DNA from: Oscillospiraceae bacterium
GTDB lineage: Bacteria > Bacillota > Clostridia > Oscillospirales > CAG-272
Direction: 5' to 3'
DNA: 59,159 bases
Assembly: GCA_015063625.1 (NCBI GenBank)
Contig: SVTT01000010.1
Coordinates: forward strand, 1-59,159
Numbering within the stretch: the stretch's first letter is position 1; every line of letters starts with the position of its first letter. This document shows positions 7,888 to 17,346 of the stretch, in pieces. The notes beneath the pieces are model-generated. The model had not been told where the DNA came from. It worked only from the letters and a program-made list of their open reading frames with translations, and did not search any database. Both the position numbers and the translations under genes were made by a program.

Positions 7888-9555
7888 TTATCCTCCCAGC
7901 CTTTCCATCAGCTCTGCGGGCACGTAGATGTGCGCGGGCAGGCGGTGGTAGTCGGCAAACGGATCGTCGGGGTTGCCGTTTGGCGTCATCCAGCGGACAT
8001 AGCTTTCATCGGGTGCGTCCTTTCCGATGACGATGGGGCGCTCCCTCTCGATATAGTCTGCGAGAAGTGCGGGGTATTCAGCATAAAAGAAATCGCCGCA
8101 GTTGTTGAAAAGGGGGCAGAAGTTTTCACCAAACAGGGCATAGATCGCGTTTTCGGTGGTGTTGATAATATTTTTCTCGGGGAATTTCTCTTGCAGCACC
8201 GCGACGGCGTCGAACAGCTCGCTGTGGTAGAGCGCCACATCCTCCCAGAGGTAAACGCCGTCAAGGTGATGATAGACCTCGTGCTCATATTTCACGCGTT
8301 CACGCGTGCTGATCAGCTTGGCCGTTCCGTGTCCCATACGGTAGCCGAGATTTGTGCCGAAGAGCAGGCAAAGACAGAGGACGAGCGCGCCCATATTCCA
8401 TTTTCGATCGGTTGCCCGTTCGGGGCGTGTATGGGAGAGAAGCAGTCCGACAAGCTCTCTTGCGAGAAGGACAGCCGAGAGAACCGAGGGGAAGGCACCC
8501 CAGTACCAATGGCGGTAGCATGCCACGGGATAGTACTGATGCCAGGAGGCAACGGCAAAGACCGAAAAGACGATCAATGAAAGGCAGTGGCAATCCTGCT
8601 CGACATTCTTGTCGGACTTGCGAAGCAGACGGTAGGTGTAAAGCCCGAAAAGGGCAAGCGAGCTGAGGGGAAGCAGGAACCAGATGTAATCGATCCAGAG
8701 CGTGTCAAGTCCGTCAAGAGGGGAGAGAAAGAGGTTGTAAAGCGCCATGCCGAGCACGCCGCCCGGCGCTTGCGAGCGCGAGTCTGCAAAGGTGACCATG
8801 CCCTCAAGGCACTGGCGTCGAAAATCGGTAAGCGCGCCGTTGGCGACGATGGGAATGAAAAAGGCGAAAAAGGCAAGCAGGGTGCCGACAGCTGCCGCAC
8901 TGCACTGCAAAAGAAAGCGGCGGGATGCGGCGGGATCATGCCTGCGGTAGACCGCGAAAAAGAGGAAAAGCGGCAGGAGGATGGCAAGCAGTGCCACCAG
9001 CCCCACGGGCTGCCTGCACCAGAAGGTGAGCGTGGCAAAGAAGCCTGCGGCACCGCCAAACAGAAGTGATCCGTCCGTTGCCGCCTTGATGGTCATGAGG
9101 GCGGAAAGCAACAGGAAGAAGAGCGCATAGACCGAGGACCAGGGGTGGAAGGTCCACGTGTAGTAGGGGGCAAGGAAGAGGGTGATCGCCACCGCGGTGA
9201 CCGAGAGTGAGCGAGGAAGAAAGCGGCGACAGATCGCATAAAAGAGCGTCAGGGATGCCGCATAAAAGAAGGCGGTGGAGAATAGGATGGAGGTGACACG
9301 CTTGCCAAGCACGAGCAGAGAAAGCGCCTGCAGAGAGGAGGTCAGCGCGCCGTACTGCGTATAGGTATCGCGGAAAAGGACCTTTCCGCTTGCCATATCG
9401 AGGGCGGTTTTGTACATCAGCCCTGTGTGATGGGGGTCAAAATCAAGGATCGCGAGTCGGTAGATCAGCAAAAGCGAGAGCGAAAAGATCGCGGCGGCGG
9501 TTACGCCCTCGTAAAGAAAATGCCGTCGGTCGGCGCGTGCGGAGCACGGTGACAC
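7888..9555 (-). CDS. Polytopic membrane protein, GT-C/GT39-like glycosyltransferase
   Basis: A 555-residue protein with an N-terminal membrane segment, an outside loop carrying DFDPHHTGLMYKTALD and RDTYTQYG, about ten further membrane segments and a soluble C-terminal domain of ~130 residues. The Asp-containing first loop and layout fit GT-C transferases (PMT/ArnT-type) that take sugars from lipid carriers, but the family is not securely named. GTG at 9555 is chosen because AAGGAGGGG precedes it; longer versions run into the promoter at 9614-9642. It heads an operon with the SDR gene. Confidence 0.75.
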   Translation of the reverse strand: MSPCSARADRRHFLYEGVTAAAIFSLSLLLIYRLAILDFDPHHTGLMYKTALDMASGKVLFRDTYTQYGALTSSLQALSLLVLGKRVTSILFSTAFFYAASLTLFYAICRRFLPRSLSVTAVAITLFLAPYYTWTFHPWSSVYALFFLLLSALMTIKAATDGSLLFGGAAGFFATLTFWCRQPVGLVALLAILLPLFLFFAVYRRHDPAASRRFLLQCSAAAVGTLLAFFAFFIPIVANGALTDFRRQCLEGMVTFADSRSQAPGGVLGMALYNLFLSPLDGLDTLWIDYIWFLLPLSSLALFGLYTYRLLRKSDKNVEQDCHCLSLIVFSVFAVASWHQYYPVACYRHWYWGAFPSVLSAVLLARELVGLLLSHTRPERATDRKWNMGALVLCLCLLFGTNLGYRMGHGTAKLISTRERVKYEHEVYHHLDGVYLWEDVALYHSELFDAVAVLQEKFPEKNIINTTENAIYALFGENFCPLFNNCGDFFYAEYPALLADYIERERPIVIGKDAPDESYVRWMTPNGNPDDPFADYHRLPAHIYVPAELMERLGG

Positions 9556-9613
9556 GAAGGACCCCTCCTTCCTTTTCAAATTTCTTATGACATATCGTAA
9601 GAGAACCGCACTC

Positions 9614-9642
9614 ATTATAGCACACTTTTCGCCCGATTGCAA
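9614..9642 (-). promoter_or_regulatory. Sigma-A promoter of the GT-C/SDR operon
   Basis: Minus strand TTGCAA, 17-bp spacer, TATAAT; divergent from the U32 peptidase promoter ~30 bp away. Confidence 0.82.
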
Positions 9643-9672
9643 TAAAAATCTTACCGGCGCTCCCCCCTTTGC

Positions 9673-9701
9673 TTGACAGTGAGGGGAAAACCCGTTATAA
9701 T
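9673..9701 (+). promoter_or_regulatory. Consensus sigma-A promoter of the U32 peptidase/rarA transcript
   Basis: TTGACA, 17-bp spacer, TATAAT, 35 bp before the TTG start. Confidence 0.87.
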
Positions 9702-9736
9702 GAAAGGGTAGTAAACGAGAAAAGAGGAGAGCGCCC

Positions 9737-11002
9737 TTGACCGAACTGTTATCGCCTGCGGGCAATTTTGAGAAAATGCGTGCCGCCCTGCGCTTTGGTG
9801 CCGACGCGGTCTATCTTGCGGGGCAGCACTTCGGCATGCGCTCGGCAGCGGATAATTTTACCGAGGATGAGCTGGCGGATGCCGTTCGCTACGTGCATGA
9901 GCGAGGCAAAAAAATATACCTTACGGTCAATACCATGCCACACGGGGCGGAATATCCCCGTTTGCGTGAGTATCTTCGCACGCTTGCCCCCCTTGGTGTG
10001 GATGCCGTGATCGTGACCGATCTCGGCGTACTTGCCACCGTGCGCGAGCTGCTGCCCGATACCGAGGTGCATATCTCCACACAGTCCAGCATCGTCAGCC
10101 CGGCGGCGGCGAAGGCGTGGGCTTCGTTGGGGGCAAAGCGCCTGGTGCTGGCAAGGGAGCTGAACCTTGAGGAGGTGCGCGCCATCAGAGAGGCGCTTGA
10201 CCCCTCGGTCGAGCTGGAGGCGTTCGTGCACGGCTCAATGTGCGTTTCCTACAGCGGCAGATGCATGCTCTCCAATCACTTTACGGGGCGTGACGCCAAT
10301 CGCGGTGCGTGCACCCAGCCCTGCCGCTGGAATTATACCATTGTGGAGGAAAAAAGACCCGACGAGAGGCTGCCTGTCATCGAAAACGAGAATGGCACCT
10401 TTGTGCTTTCCTCCAAGGATATGTGTATGCTGCGTCATATCCCCGAGCTGATCGGGGCGGGCGTTTCCTCCTTCAAGATCGAGGGGCGCATGAAGAGCGC
10501 CTACTATACGGCGGTCATCACCAATGCCTACCGCATGGCGATCGATGCCTATTTGCGCGACCCCGTGGGCTACGTGTTCGACGAGGCGCTCTACCGCGAG
10601 GTCGAAAGTGTATCCCACCGTGAATACTGCACGGGCTATTGGTTTGACGATCCGAAAAAGAACCCCCAGCTCTGTACCGACCTCGGCTACATTCGTGAAA
10701 AGGCGTATTTTGCCACCGCCACCGGGGATCAGGAGATCCCCGCAGGGCTTGAGCGATGCAACGAGGGAGGCGTGCTTTGCCGCTTCATGCAGCGCAATAA
10801 GATCTCGAGGGGGGACAGCGCCGAGCTGCTGAAGCCGGGACGGATCGGTATCCCCTTTACAGTGACCGAGCTGTATGACGGGGAGGGGGATCCCATCGAA
10901 AGCGCTCCCCATCCGCTGATGCACTTTTATGCCCGTCTTCCGATCGCGGCACAGGCGGGCGACATCCTGCGCGCAGGGGATGAATCATCAAAAAGGACTT
11001 GA
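9737..11002 (+). CDS. U32 family peptidase (TrhP/RlhA-type)
   Basis: A 421-residue protein opening with ELLSPAGNFEKM, as in U32 proteins, and carrying the family signature around residues 160-195: EAFVHGSMCVSYSGRC, LSNHFTGRDANRG and CTQPCRW. Several family members (TrhP, RlhA) are tRNA or rRNA hydroxylation factors rather than proteases, with the cysteines suggested to hold an Fe-S cluster. An RNA-modification role is therefore as likely as proteolysis. The start is TTG with AGAGGAGA upstream. Its stop lies just before rarA, which follows in the same transcript. Confidence 0.9.
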   Translation: MTELLSPAGNFEKMRAALRFGADAVYLAGQHFGMRSAADNFTEDELADAVRYVHERGKKIYLTVNTMPHGAEYPRLREYLRTLAPLGVDAVIVTDLGVLATVRELLPDTEVHISTQSSIVSPAAAKAWASLGAKRLVLARELNLEEVRAIREALDPSVELEAFVHGSMCVSYSGRCMLSNHFTGRDANRGACTQPCRWNYTIVEEKRPDERLPVIENENGTFVLSSKDMCMLRHIPELIGAGVSSFKIEGRMKSAYYTAVITNAYRMAIDAYLRDPVGYVFDEALYREVESVSHREYCTGYWFDDPKKNPQLCTDLGYIREKAYFATATGDQEIPAGLERCNEGGVLCRFMQRNKISRGDSAELLKPGRIGIPFTVTELYDGEGDPIESAPHPLMHFYARLPIAAQAGDILRAGDESSKRT

Positions 11003-11007
11003 ACGGT

Positions 11008-12276
11008 ATGAGAAACGAACAGCTTGCTGATATGATGCGCCCCGATCGCTTTGAGGATATCGTGGGGCAGAGCCACCTGTTTGGCACACGCGGCGTCGTG
11101 CGCCGCATGGTGGAAAGCGGCAGGGTCACCAACATGATCTTCTTCGGTCCTCCCGGCACGGGGAAAACGACTGCCGCCGCCGTGATCGCGGCGATGTCGG
11201 GGATGGTCTTTCATCGCTTTAACTGCACCTCTGCCACGCTTGCTGAGGTCAAGCGCGTGCTTGCCGATACCAACAATGTCTTCGGCAGCGGCGGTATTCT
11301 GCTGTACCTTGACGAGATCCAGTATTTCAACCGCAAGCAGCAGCAATCACTGCTCGAATATATGGAGGACGGGCGTGTGACCCTGATCGCCTCCACTACC
11401 GAGAATCCGCATTTTTATATTTATAACGCGATCATTTCGCGCTCCTCGCTGTTTGAGTTCAAGCCGGTTGCCGCTGCCGAAATGGTTCCCGCACTGCGCC
11501 GCGCGCTCGATCGTTTGAACCGCGATGCGGGCAGCGCCGTGATTGCTGACGACGAGGTGTTGACCTATATCGCATCCGCCGTGCGCGGCGACGTCAGACG
11601 GGGCATCGGTCTGCTCGAAAACGCCTATTTTGCCGCAGGCAGTGCGCAGAACGGGCAGGGAACCCCCGATACGGTGTCGATTTCCGTGTCAGATGTCGAT
11701 GCGTTTCACGTCAAGGTGGGCAATTTTGACGAGGACGCGCATTACGATCTGCTCTCCTGCCTGCAAAAATCCATTCGGGGCTCGGATCCCGATGCAACGG
11801 CTTTCTACGTCGCGAAGCTTGCTGCGGCGGGCGATCTGATCTCGCTTTGCCGCCGCTTGCAGGTCATTGCCTCCGAGGACGTGGGGCTTGCCTATCCGCA
11901 GGCGCCCGCCATCGTACGCGCCTGCTGCGAGTCGGCGCTGGAGCTGGGACTGCCCGAGGCGCGGATCCCGCTTGCTCACGCGGCGCTGTTGCTTGCCACT
12001 GCGCCAAAATCCAATTCGGCGTATCTGGCGGTCGCCGCCGCCACCGAGGATATTGACAAGGGACTGGGGACCGATATCCCCACCCATCTGCGTTCCCCTC
12101 TTTTTAAGGGATACCGCTATCCGCACGATTACACTTACCATTACGTGCGGCAGCAATACCTGCCCGATGATCTGAGGGGCAGAAAATATTACGTTTACGG
12201 CGATAACAAAAACGAGCAGGCGGCGGCAGCCTATGCCGCCACCGTCCGCCGCGAGGGCGGAAAGCCGAAGAGCTGA
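11008..12276 (+). CDS. rarA: Replication-associated recombination protein A (AAA+ ATPase)
   Basis: A 422-residue AAA+ ATPase of the RarA/MgsA/WRNIP1 family: N-terminal LADMMRPDRFEDIVGQ, Walker A GPPGTGKT (47-54), Walker B LLYLDEIQYF, sensor STTENPHFY, and the C-terminal tetramerisation region (LSCLQKSIRGSDPDA, YPHDY). It acts at stalled replication forks. ATG 11008 is preferred over TTG 10999 because the AAGGA at about 10992 is too close to the TTG. The gene is co-transcribed with the U32 peptidase. Confidence 0.95.
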   Translation: MRNEQLADMMRPDRFEDIVGQSHLFGTRGVVRRMVESGRVTNMIFFGPPGTGKTTAAAVIAAMSGMVFHRFNCTSATLAEVKRVLADTNNVFGSGGILLYLDEIQYFNRKQQQSLLEYMEDGRVTLIASTTENPHFYIYNAIISRSSLFEFKPVAAAEMVPALRRALDRLNRDAGSAVIADDEVLTYIASAVRGDVRRGIGLLENAYFAAGSAQNGQGTPDTVSISVSDVDAFHVKVGNFDEDAHYDLLSCLQKSIRGSDPDATAFYVAKLAAAGDLISLCRRLQVIASEDVGLAYPQAPAIVRACCESALELGLPEARIPLAHAALLLATAPKSNSAYLAVAAATEDIDKGLGTDIPTHLRSPLFKGYRYPHDYTYHYVRQQYLPDDLRGRKYYVYGDNKNEQAAAAYAATVRREGGKPKS

Positions 12277-12360
12277 GGCGCTCCTTGCACCGAAGAGAGC
12301 AGGATGTCAAACGGGAAGTCCAAACAGTAAAAAGGGCGCTCTCGCCCGAAAGGAGCTACT

Positions 12361-13188
12361 GTGTGGCGTAAACTGCTTGAGGCGTGCTTGTTTGGTATAT
12401 TGGAGGGGATCACCGAGTGGCTTCCCATTTCCTCCACGGGGCATCTGATCCTGCTGCGGCGCTATCTGCATTCTTCCTTCGACAATGATTTTTTTGAGCT
12501 GTTTGAGGTGGTGATCCAGCTTGGCGCGATCCTTGCGGTTTTGGTGGTATTTTTCGATACATTATGTCCCTTGTTCGGAGAAAACACTGCCGAGAGGCGA
12601 AGGTCTGCTCGCGCGCTCTGGGCAAGGCTTTGCCTGGCACTGCTGCCCTCGGCGCTGGTCGGATTTTTGTTTGACGATCTGCTCGATGCTTATTTTTACC
12701 GTGCCTCATCCGTGGCGGCTGCCCTGATCCTTTACGGCATTCTTTTTTTGCTGGTGGATCGGCGCGGACGGGAGGAGCTTCCCTCGCTCGGTGCCGCGCA
12801 GGTGTCGACCCGAAAGGCATTCTGTGTGGGGTGCTTCCAGGTGCTCTCGCTGCTGCCCGGCACCTCACGCTCGGGATCGACCATTCTCGGCGGCATGCTG
12901 GTGGGGCTGTCACGCTCGGACGCCGCCGCCTTTTCCTTCCTGCTCGGCGTTCCCACCATGATGGGGGCGTCGCTTTTGAAGGGCGTCAAATTTTTTGCCG
13001 AGGGGGGCGTTCTTGTACCCGAGGAGTGGGCGGCGCTTGCCGTAGGCACGCTGACGGCATTTCTTGTGTCGCTTGTGACCGTGCGCTTTCTTTGTGATTT
13101 CGTGCGCAAGCACACCTTTGCCCCCTTTGGGGTCTACCGTATTCTTTTGGGCTGTGCGGTGCTTGCCGACGCGTGGTGGCATCGATAA
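12361..13188 (+). CDS. uppP: Undecaprenyl-diphosphate phosphatase
   Basis: A 275-residue membrane enzyme of the BacA/UppP family. Both signature regions are present: EGITEWLPISSTGHL near residue 16 and PGTSRSGSTILGG near residue 162. It dephosphorylates undecaprenyl diphosphate to recycle the carrier for peptidoglycan and confers bacitracin tolerance. The start is GTG with AAAGGAG about 6 nt before it. It is followed after 16 bp by the ribonuclease M5-like gene. Confidence 0.95.
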   Translation: MWRKLLEACLFGILEGITEWLPISSTGHLILLRRYLHSSFDNDFFELFEVVIQLGAILAVLVVFFDTLCPLFGENTAERRRSARALWARLCLALLPSALVGFLFDDLLDAYFYRASSVAAALILYGILFLLVDRRGREELPSLGAAQVSTRKAFCVGCFQVLSLLPGTSRSGSTILGGMLVGLSRSDAAAFSFLLGVPTMMGASLLKGVKFFAEGGVLVPEEWAALAVGTLTAFLVSLVTVRFLCDFVRKHTFAPFGVYRILLGCAVLADAWWHR

Positions 13189-13204
13189 AAAGAGAGGAAA
13201 TGTG

Positions 13205-13786
13205 ATGGAAAAGCTGAAAATTCCTTACCCCGTGATCGTGGAGGGGAAGTATGACCGATTGCGCCTTTTGTCGGTGATGGAGGGACAGATCTTCACCACC
13301 GACGGCTTTGGGATCTTTAAGCGACACGAGAAGGCGGCACTGCTTCGGGCGCTTGCTGCCAAGACGCCCGTGGTGGTGCTGACCGATCCCGACGGTGCGG
13401 GTACGCTGATCCGTTCGCACCTTCTCTCGCTGCTCCCGAGGGATCGGGTGATCTCGCTTTACGTCCCCCGTGTCGAGGGGAAGGAGAAAAGAAAGAGCGA
13501 GCCGTCTGCCGAGGGAGTGCTCGGTGTGGAGGGGCAGGAGCGTACGCTTCTCTTTGAGCTGCTTGCTCCCCTTGCCGACGGCGCGCCCCCCCGCGCCGAG
13601 AATCGGCTCTCCAAGGTCGATCTTTTTGAGGACGGCCTGACCGGCTGTGCGGGGGCTGCCGCACGGCGTGATGCGCTTGCCGCAAGCTTCTCGCTGCCCC
13701 CGGGAATGACCCCCAACGCGCTGCTTATCGCCCTGCGTACGGTGGCAAGCTACGAGGAATACAAGGCAGCGGTTGCCGCGCTGTGA
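13205..13786 (+). CDS. rnmV: Ribonuclease M5-like TOPRIM protein
   Basis: A 193-residue protein with an N-terminal TOPRIM domain (VEGKYD near residue 12, LTDPDGAGTLIR near residue 60) and a C-terminal region with LSKVDLFEDGLTG and SYEEYKAA, matching the DUF4093 tail of clostridial ribonuclease M5 proteins. RNase M5 matures 5S rRNA from its precursor. The usual ksgA partner is not next to it; here it follows uppP. The GVEGQE segment departs from the family GVEHA, so identification rests on architecture. Confidence 0.82.
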   Translation: MEKLKIPYPVIVEGKYDRLRLLSVMEGQIFTTDGFGIFKRHEKAALLRALAAKTPVVVLTDPDGAGTLIRSHLLSLLPRDRVISLYVPRVEGKEKRKSEPSAEGVLGVEGQERTLLFELLAPLADGAPPRAENRLSKVDLFEDGLTGCAGAAARRDALAASFSLPPGMTPNALLIALRTVASYEEYKAAVAAL

Positions 13787-13789
13787 AAG

Positions 13790-13820
13790 GCCTGTGGGAG
13801 GCAATCTCCCACGGGCTTTT
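13790..13820 (+). terminator. Intrinsic terminator
   Basis: GCCTGTGGGAG-GCAAT-CTCCCACGGGCTTTT after the RNase M5-like gene. Confidence 0.88.
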
Positions 13821-13896
13821 GCCATTATTATATAATTATATAATAATTTGTCAAAAACGGGCGCGGGTACGCGATATATTTTGTGGAAGTTGACTA

Positions 13897-13925
13897 TTGC
13901 CAAATGCGCTTTTTTGCGATATAAT
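13897..13925 (+). promoter_or_regulatory. Sigma-A promoter of the liv operon
   Basis: TTGCCA, 17-bp spacer, TATAAT. A TTGACT at 13890 is 24 bp from the same -10, too far to serve. Confidence 0.78.
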
Positions 13926-14000
13926 TTTTGCATGTCGCCTCTTCGAGCATCGTTTTCGGCGCGGCGGCGGTACATTTTATTTCCAAAAGGAGAAAACAAC

Positions 14001-15158
14001 ATGAAAAAGCTTTTTGCTATCGCACTCGCCGTGCTGATGATCGCGGGCTCTTGCATGGCTTTTGCTTCCTGCAAAAAGGATGGCGAGACCATCAAGATCG
14101 GCGTTTCCGGTCCTCTCACGGGCGATGCTGCCGTTTACGGTGTGGCTGTTAAGAACGCCGCACAGATGGCAGTTGACGAGATCAACGAGAAGGGCGGCCT
14201 GAACGGCATCAAGTTCGAGCTGATCGTAACCGACGACCAGCACGATGCCAACAAGGTCTCCACCAACTATGCAAACATGATGGACAAGGGCATGCAGGTT
14301 TCGCTCGGCTGCGTCACCTCTGCTCCCTGCCTTGAGTTTGCAAAGTACTCGAAGGAAGACAATCTGTTCTTCCTGACCCCCTCTGCATCGGCTGATGCAG
14401 TCCCCACCGACGCCAACGCATACCAGATGTGCTTTGCCGACGGTAACCAGGGTGCTGTTGCCGCTGATTACGTGAACGGTCTCGGCCTTTCCAGCATCGG
14501 CATCTTCTACCTGACCGACGACCCCTATTCCAAGGGCATCTATGACCAGTTCAAGGCAAACCTGGACGAGGGTATCGAAACCGTTGAGGCAACCTTCACC
14601 AAGGCGACCAGCTCGGACTTCACCCAGCAGATCGAGACCCTGAAGGATTGCACCTTCATCTTCATGCCCATCTACTACACCCCCGCGTCCCTTTTCATGA
14701 CCCAGGCAAAGGATAAGATCGCCGCTACCGCTACCTACTACGGCTGCGACGGCTTTGACGGCATCGAGTCTGCTGAGGGCTTTGACATCAACGCCATCCC
14801 CCAGAAGATCAGCATGCTCTCTCACTTCAACTCCAAGGCAACCGAGGGCAAGGCAAAGGAATTTGTTGACAAGTACGTTGCCAAGTACGGCAAGGATACC
14901 CTCAATCAGTTCGGCGCTGCTGCTTACGACTGCGTTTACGCACTCTTCGGTGCAATGACGAAGGCGATCGAGGCAGGCAAGACTGTGGATGCCAACACCA
15001 CGGCAACCGAGATGTGCGAGATCCTCAAGGAGCAGTTCAACGGCGGCTACACCTTTGACGGTGCGACCGGCACGGGCATCAAATGGAAGTCCACCGGCTT
15101 CGTTGACAAGACTGCGATCGCTTACGAGATCAAGCCCAACACCACCCCCGCCGCCTGA
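14001..15158 (+). CDS. livJ: Branched-chain amino-acid-type ABC substrate-binding lipoprotein
   Basis: A 385-residue periplasmic-binding-like lipoprotein: signal peptide ending FASC (lipobox Cys24), then a type I solute-binding fold of the LivJ/LivK family (IKIGVSGPLTGDAAVYG; AVDEINEKGGLNG; IFYLTDDPYSKG). It should capture leucine, isoleucine, valine or a related amino acid. The ATG is placed at MKKLF with AAAAGGAGA before it. Codon use is strongly biased (GGC, AAG, ACC), suggesting high expression. A hairpin between this gene and livH probably lowers expression of the downstream permeases. Confidence 0.93.
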   Translation: MKKLFAIALAVLMIAGSCMAFASCKKDGETIKIGVSGPLTGDAAVYGVAVKNAAQMAVDEINEKGGLNGIKFELIVTDDQHDANKVSTNYANMMDKGMQVSLGCVTSAPCLEFAKYSKEDNLFFLTPSASADAVPTDANAYQMCFADGNQGAVAADYVNGLGLSSIGIFYLTDDPYSKGIYDQFKANLDEGIETVEATFTKATSSDFTQQIETLKDCTFIFMPIYYTPASLFMTQAKDKIAATATYYGCDGFDGIESAEGFDINAIPQKISMLSHFNSKATEGKAKEFVDKYVAKYGKDTLNQFGAAAYDCVYALFGAMTKAIEAGKTVDANTTATEMCEILKEQFNGGYTFDGATGTGIKWKSTGFVDKTAIAYEIKPNTTPAA

Positions 15159-15212
15159 TCGGCATGACCGAGGGGAAGGCTTGACCGCTTTCTCCCGACG
15201 ATCGATAACATC

Positions 15213-15243
15213 AATTGCTGACGCGGGCAACCGCGTCAGCAAT
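15213..15243 (+). terminator. Intercistronic hairpin after the SBP gene
   Basis: ATTGCTGACGCGG-GCAA-CCGCGTCAGCAAT followed by only TTTC. It is a partial terminator or mRNA-stabilising hairpin in the 263-bp livJ-livH gap, which otherwise holds no coding signal. Confidence 0.65.
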
Positions 15244-15421
15244 TTCGCATCTTTGGCATGTGTTCAACCCACTCGACTCCCGTGAGGGGCAGGGGCGGGC
15301 TCATGATCTCTTTTCGGGCGAGAGGGTGTCATCCGACCCCACCCTGAAGACTTGATTTTCAGCGCTTTCGGCGGCAAGCGCGCCCGTAAAGCCCAACGCT
15401 ATCAACGATGAAGGAATCAGT

Positions 15422-16297
15422 ATGGAATTTTTAACAGCACTCATCAACGGCCTGAGCTCCGGCGGCACCTACGCCATTATCGCGCTCGGCTACACCATGG
15501 TATATGGCATCGCGCGCATGCTGAACTTTGCGCATGGCGATATCATCATGGTGGGCGGTTACGCCATGTACGTGACGCTGCTTTTGGCAGGGCATCCTCT
15601 CATTGCCCTCGCGGCGGCGATCCTTTTTTGCACGCTGCTCGGCGTCACCGTCGAAAAGCTTGCCTATAAGCCCCTTCGCGGCGCTTCTCCCCTTGCCGTT
15701 CTGATCACGGCGATCGGTGTCAGCTTCCTTTTGCAGAGCCTTGCGCAGATCGTTTTCGGGTCCTCTCCGAAAATGCCCGTAAAGTTGCAGATCCCCGGTG
15801 CCGTTTCGCTCGGCACGTTCAAAATAGATTACAGCACGCTCATCACGCTTGCCGTAACGGTCGTGATCATGACGGCACTGACCCTGTTTATCAAGTATTC
15901 GAAAACGGGTCGCGCCATGGTCGCCGTTTCGGAGGACCGTGATGCCGCACTGCTGATGGGTATCAATACCAATGCCATCATCACCATCACCTTTGCCGTC
16001 GGCTCGGCGCTTGCCGCCGTGGCGGGCTATCTGATGCTGATGAAGGCGCCCAGCCTTTCCAACACGCTCGGTGCAATGCCCGGTATCAAGGCATTTACCG
16101 CGGCGGTCATCGGCGGTATCGGCTCAATTCCCGGCGCTATGGTCGGCGGCATCCTGCTCGGTGTGGTCGAGGCGCTCTCCTTCAGCGTGCCCGCACTGGC
16201 GCCCTTTACCGAGGCGGTCGAGTTCTCGATCCTGATCATCGTGCTGCTCGTCAAGCCCTCGGGTATTCTCGGTAAGGCGAGGAGGGAGAAGGTATGA
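15422..16297 (+). CDS. livH: Branched-chain amino-acid ABC permease LivH
   Basis: A 291-residue polytopic membrane protein of the LivH family, with the typical start (LINGLSSGGTYAIIALGYTM), ARMLNFAHGDIIM, and a C-terminal IGGIGSIPGAMVGGILLG loop that contacts the ATPase. It forms the translocation channel with LivM. AAGGAAT precedes the ATG. It overlaps livM by ATGA. Confidence 0.95.
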   Translation: MEFLTALINGLSSGGTYAIIALGYTMVYGIARMLNFAHGDIIMVGGYAMYVTLLLAGHPLIALAAAILFCTLLGVTVEKLAYKPLRGASPLAVLITAIGVSFLLQSLAQIVFGSSPKMPVKLQIPGAVSLGTFKIDYSTLITLAVTVVIMTALTLFIKYSKTGRAMVAVSEDRDAALLMGINTNAIITITFAVGSALAAVAGYLMLMKAPSLSNTLGAMPGIKAFTAAVIGGIGSIPGAMVGGILLGVVEALSFSVPALAPFTEAVEFSILIIVLLVKPSGILGKARREKV

Positions 16298-17346
16298 TGA
16301 ATATGCAAAAGGCAAGGAGCTTTGTCAAAACATATCTTAACTATCTGGTCATCGGCGCACTGCTGCTGGTGTTCGCCCTTCTTTCTCTGACGGGCAATAT
16401 GTCCTCGGGTAACCTTTATCTGCTTGAAAAGATCGCCATTGCCATCGTCCTTGCCATTTCGCTTTCCATGGTGGTCGGCTTCCTTGGCGAGCTTTCGCTC
16501 GGTCACGCGGGCTTCATGTGCGTGGGCGCCTACGTGGGCGGCAAGATCTCGGTGTTGCTTGTCGAGGCGCTCGGCAACGGCATCCTCGCGGTGGCGCTTT
16601 CCTTGCTGGTGGGCGGCATTGCGGCGGCGCTCTTCGGTGTGATCATCGGTCTGCCTGCGCTTCGCTTGCGCGGTGACTATCTCGCCATTGTGACGCTTGC
16701 CTTCGGCGAGATCGTGAGAACGCTGGTGATGAACCTGCCCGAAACGCTGTTTGGCGGCACGTTGGGTCTGGAAAGCCCCCGCTACGACAAAAAGCATCTC
16801 TTTATCGTCGGCTTTGTCTGTGTGCTCCTCTGCCTTGCCGTGATCCAGAATCTCATCAAGAGCAAGCACGGTCGCGCCATCAAGTCGATCCGCGACAATG
16901 AGATCGCCGCGCGCACCATGGGCATCGACATCACGCGCTATAAGCTCTTTGTGTTCACGGTTTCCTCCTTCTTTGCGGGCGTGGCGGGCGTGCTTTACAG
17001 CTACAGCAACTATCGCATTCAGAGTGCCAACTTTGACTACAACTATTCGATCGAGATCCTTGTCATGGTGGTGCTCGGCGGTATGGGCAGCATCAACGGC
17101 TCCATGGTCGCCGCAGCGCTGATCACCTTCCTGAACGTCAAGCTGCAGACCCTGCTGACCGGTGATCTTGCCGTTTTGCAGAATCTGCTTTACGCCGCGA
17201 TTCTGATCGTGATCGTCATTTACAAAAATGCTCCCGGCCTCAAGGGCTTCCGCGAGCGTTATAATCTGAAGACGCTCATTCAAAGGCTTTCCGGGAAAAA
17301 GCAGCTGCCCGAGGCGGCAGAGGAAAGCGGAAAGGAGGACGCGTGA
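16294..17346 (+). CDS. livM: Branched-chain amino-acid ABC permease LivM
   Basis: A 350-residue permease with about nine membrane segments. LivM markers are GELSLGHAGFMCVGAY, LRLRGDYLAIVTLAFGEI, IRDNEIAARTMGID and VLGGMGSINGSMVAA. It pairs with LivH. The C-terminal ~25 residues are a charged cytosolic tail containing the ribosome binding site for livG (AAAGGAGG). Confidence 0.95.
   Translation: MMNMQKARSFVKTYLNYLVIGALLLVFALLSLTGNMSSGNLYLLEKIAIAIVLAISLSMVVGFLGELSLGHAGFMCVGAYVGGKISVLLVEALGNGILAVALSLLVGGIAAALFGVIIGLPALRLRGDYLAIVTLAFGEIVRTLVMNLPETLFGGTLGLESPRYDKKHLFIVGFVCVLLCLAVIQNLIKSKHGRAIKSIRDNEIAARTMGIDITRYKLFVFTVSSFFAGVAGVLYSYSNYRIQSANFDYNYSIEILVMVVLGGMGSINGSMVAAALITFLNVKLQTLLTGDLAVLQNLLYAAILIVIVIYKNAPGLKGFRERYNLKTLIQRLSGKKQLPEAAEESGKEDA

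Noticed and set aside
13977-15242. 421-codon minus-strand ORF antisense to livJ
   Set aside because: A shadow of the strongly biased codons of livJ; no ribosome binding site, and the livJ product is a clear family member.
15159-15421. A T-box or other amino-acid-sensing leader before livH
   Set aside because: I looked for the T-box core GGTGG-ACCGCG and a specifier stem and saw neither; only one hairpin is evident.
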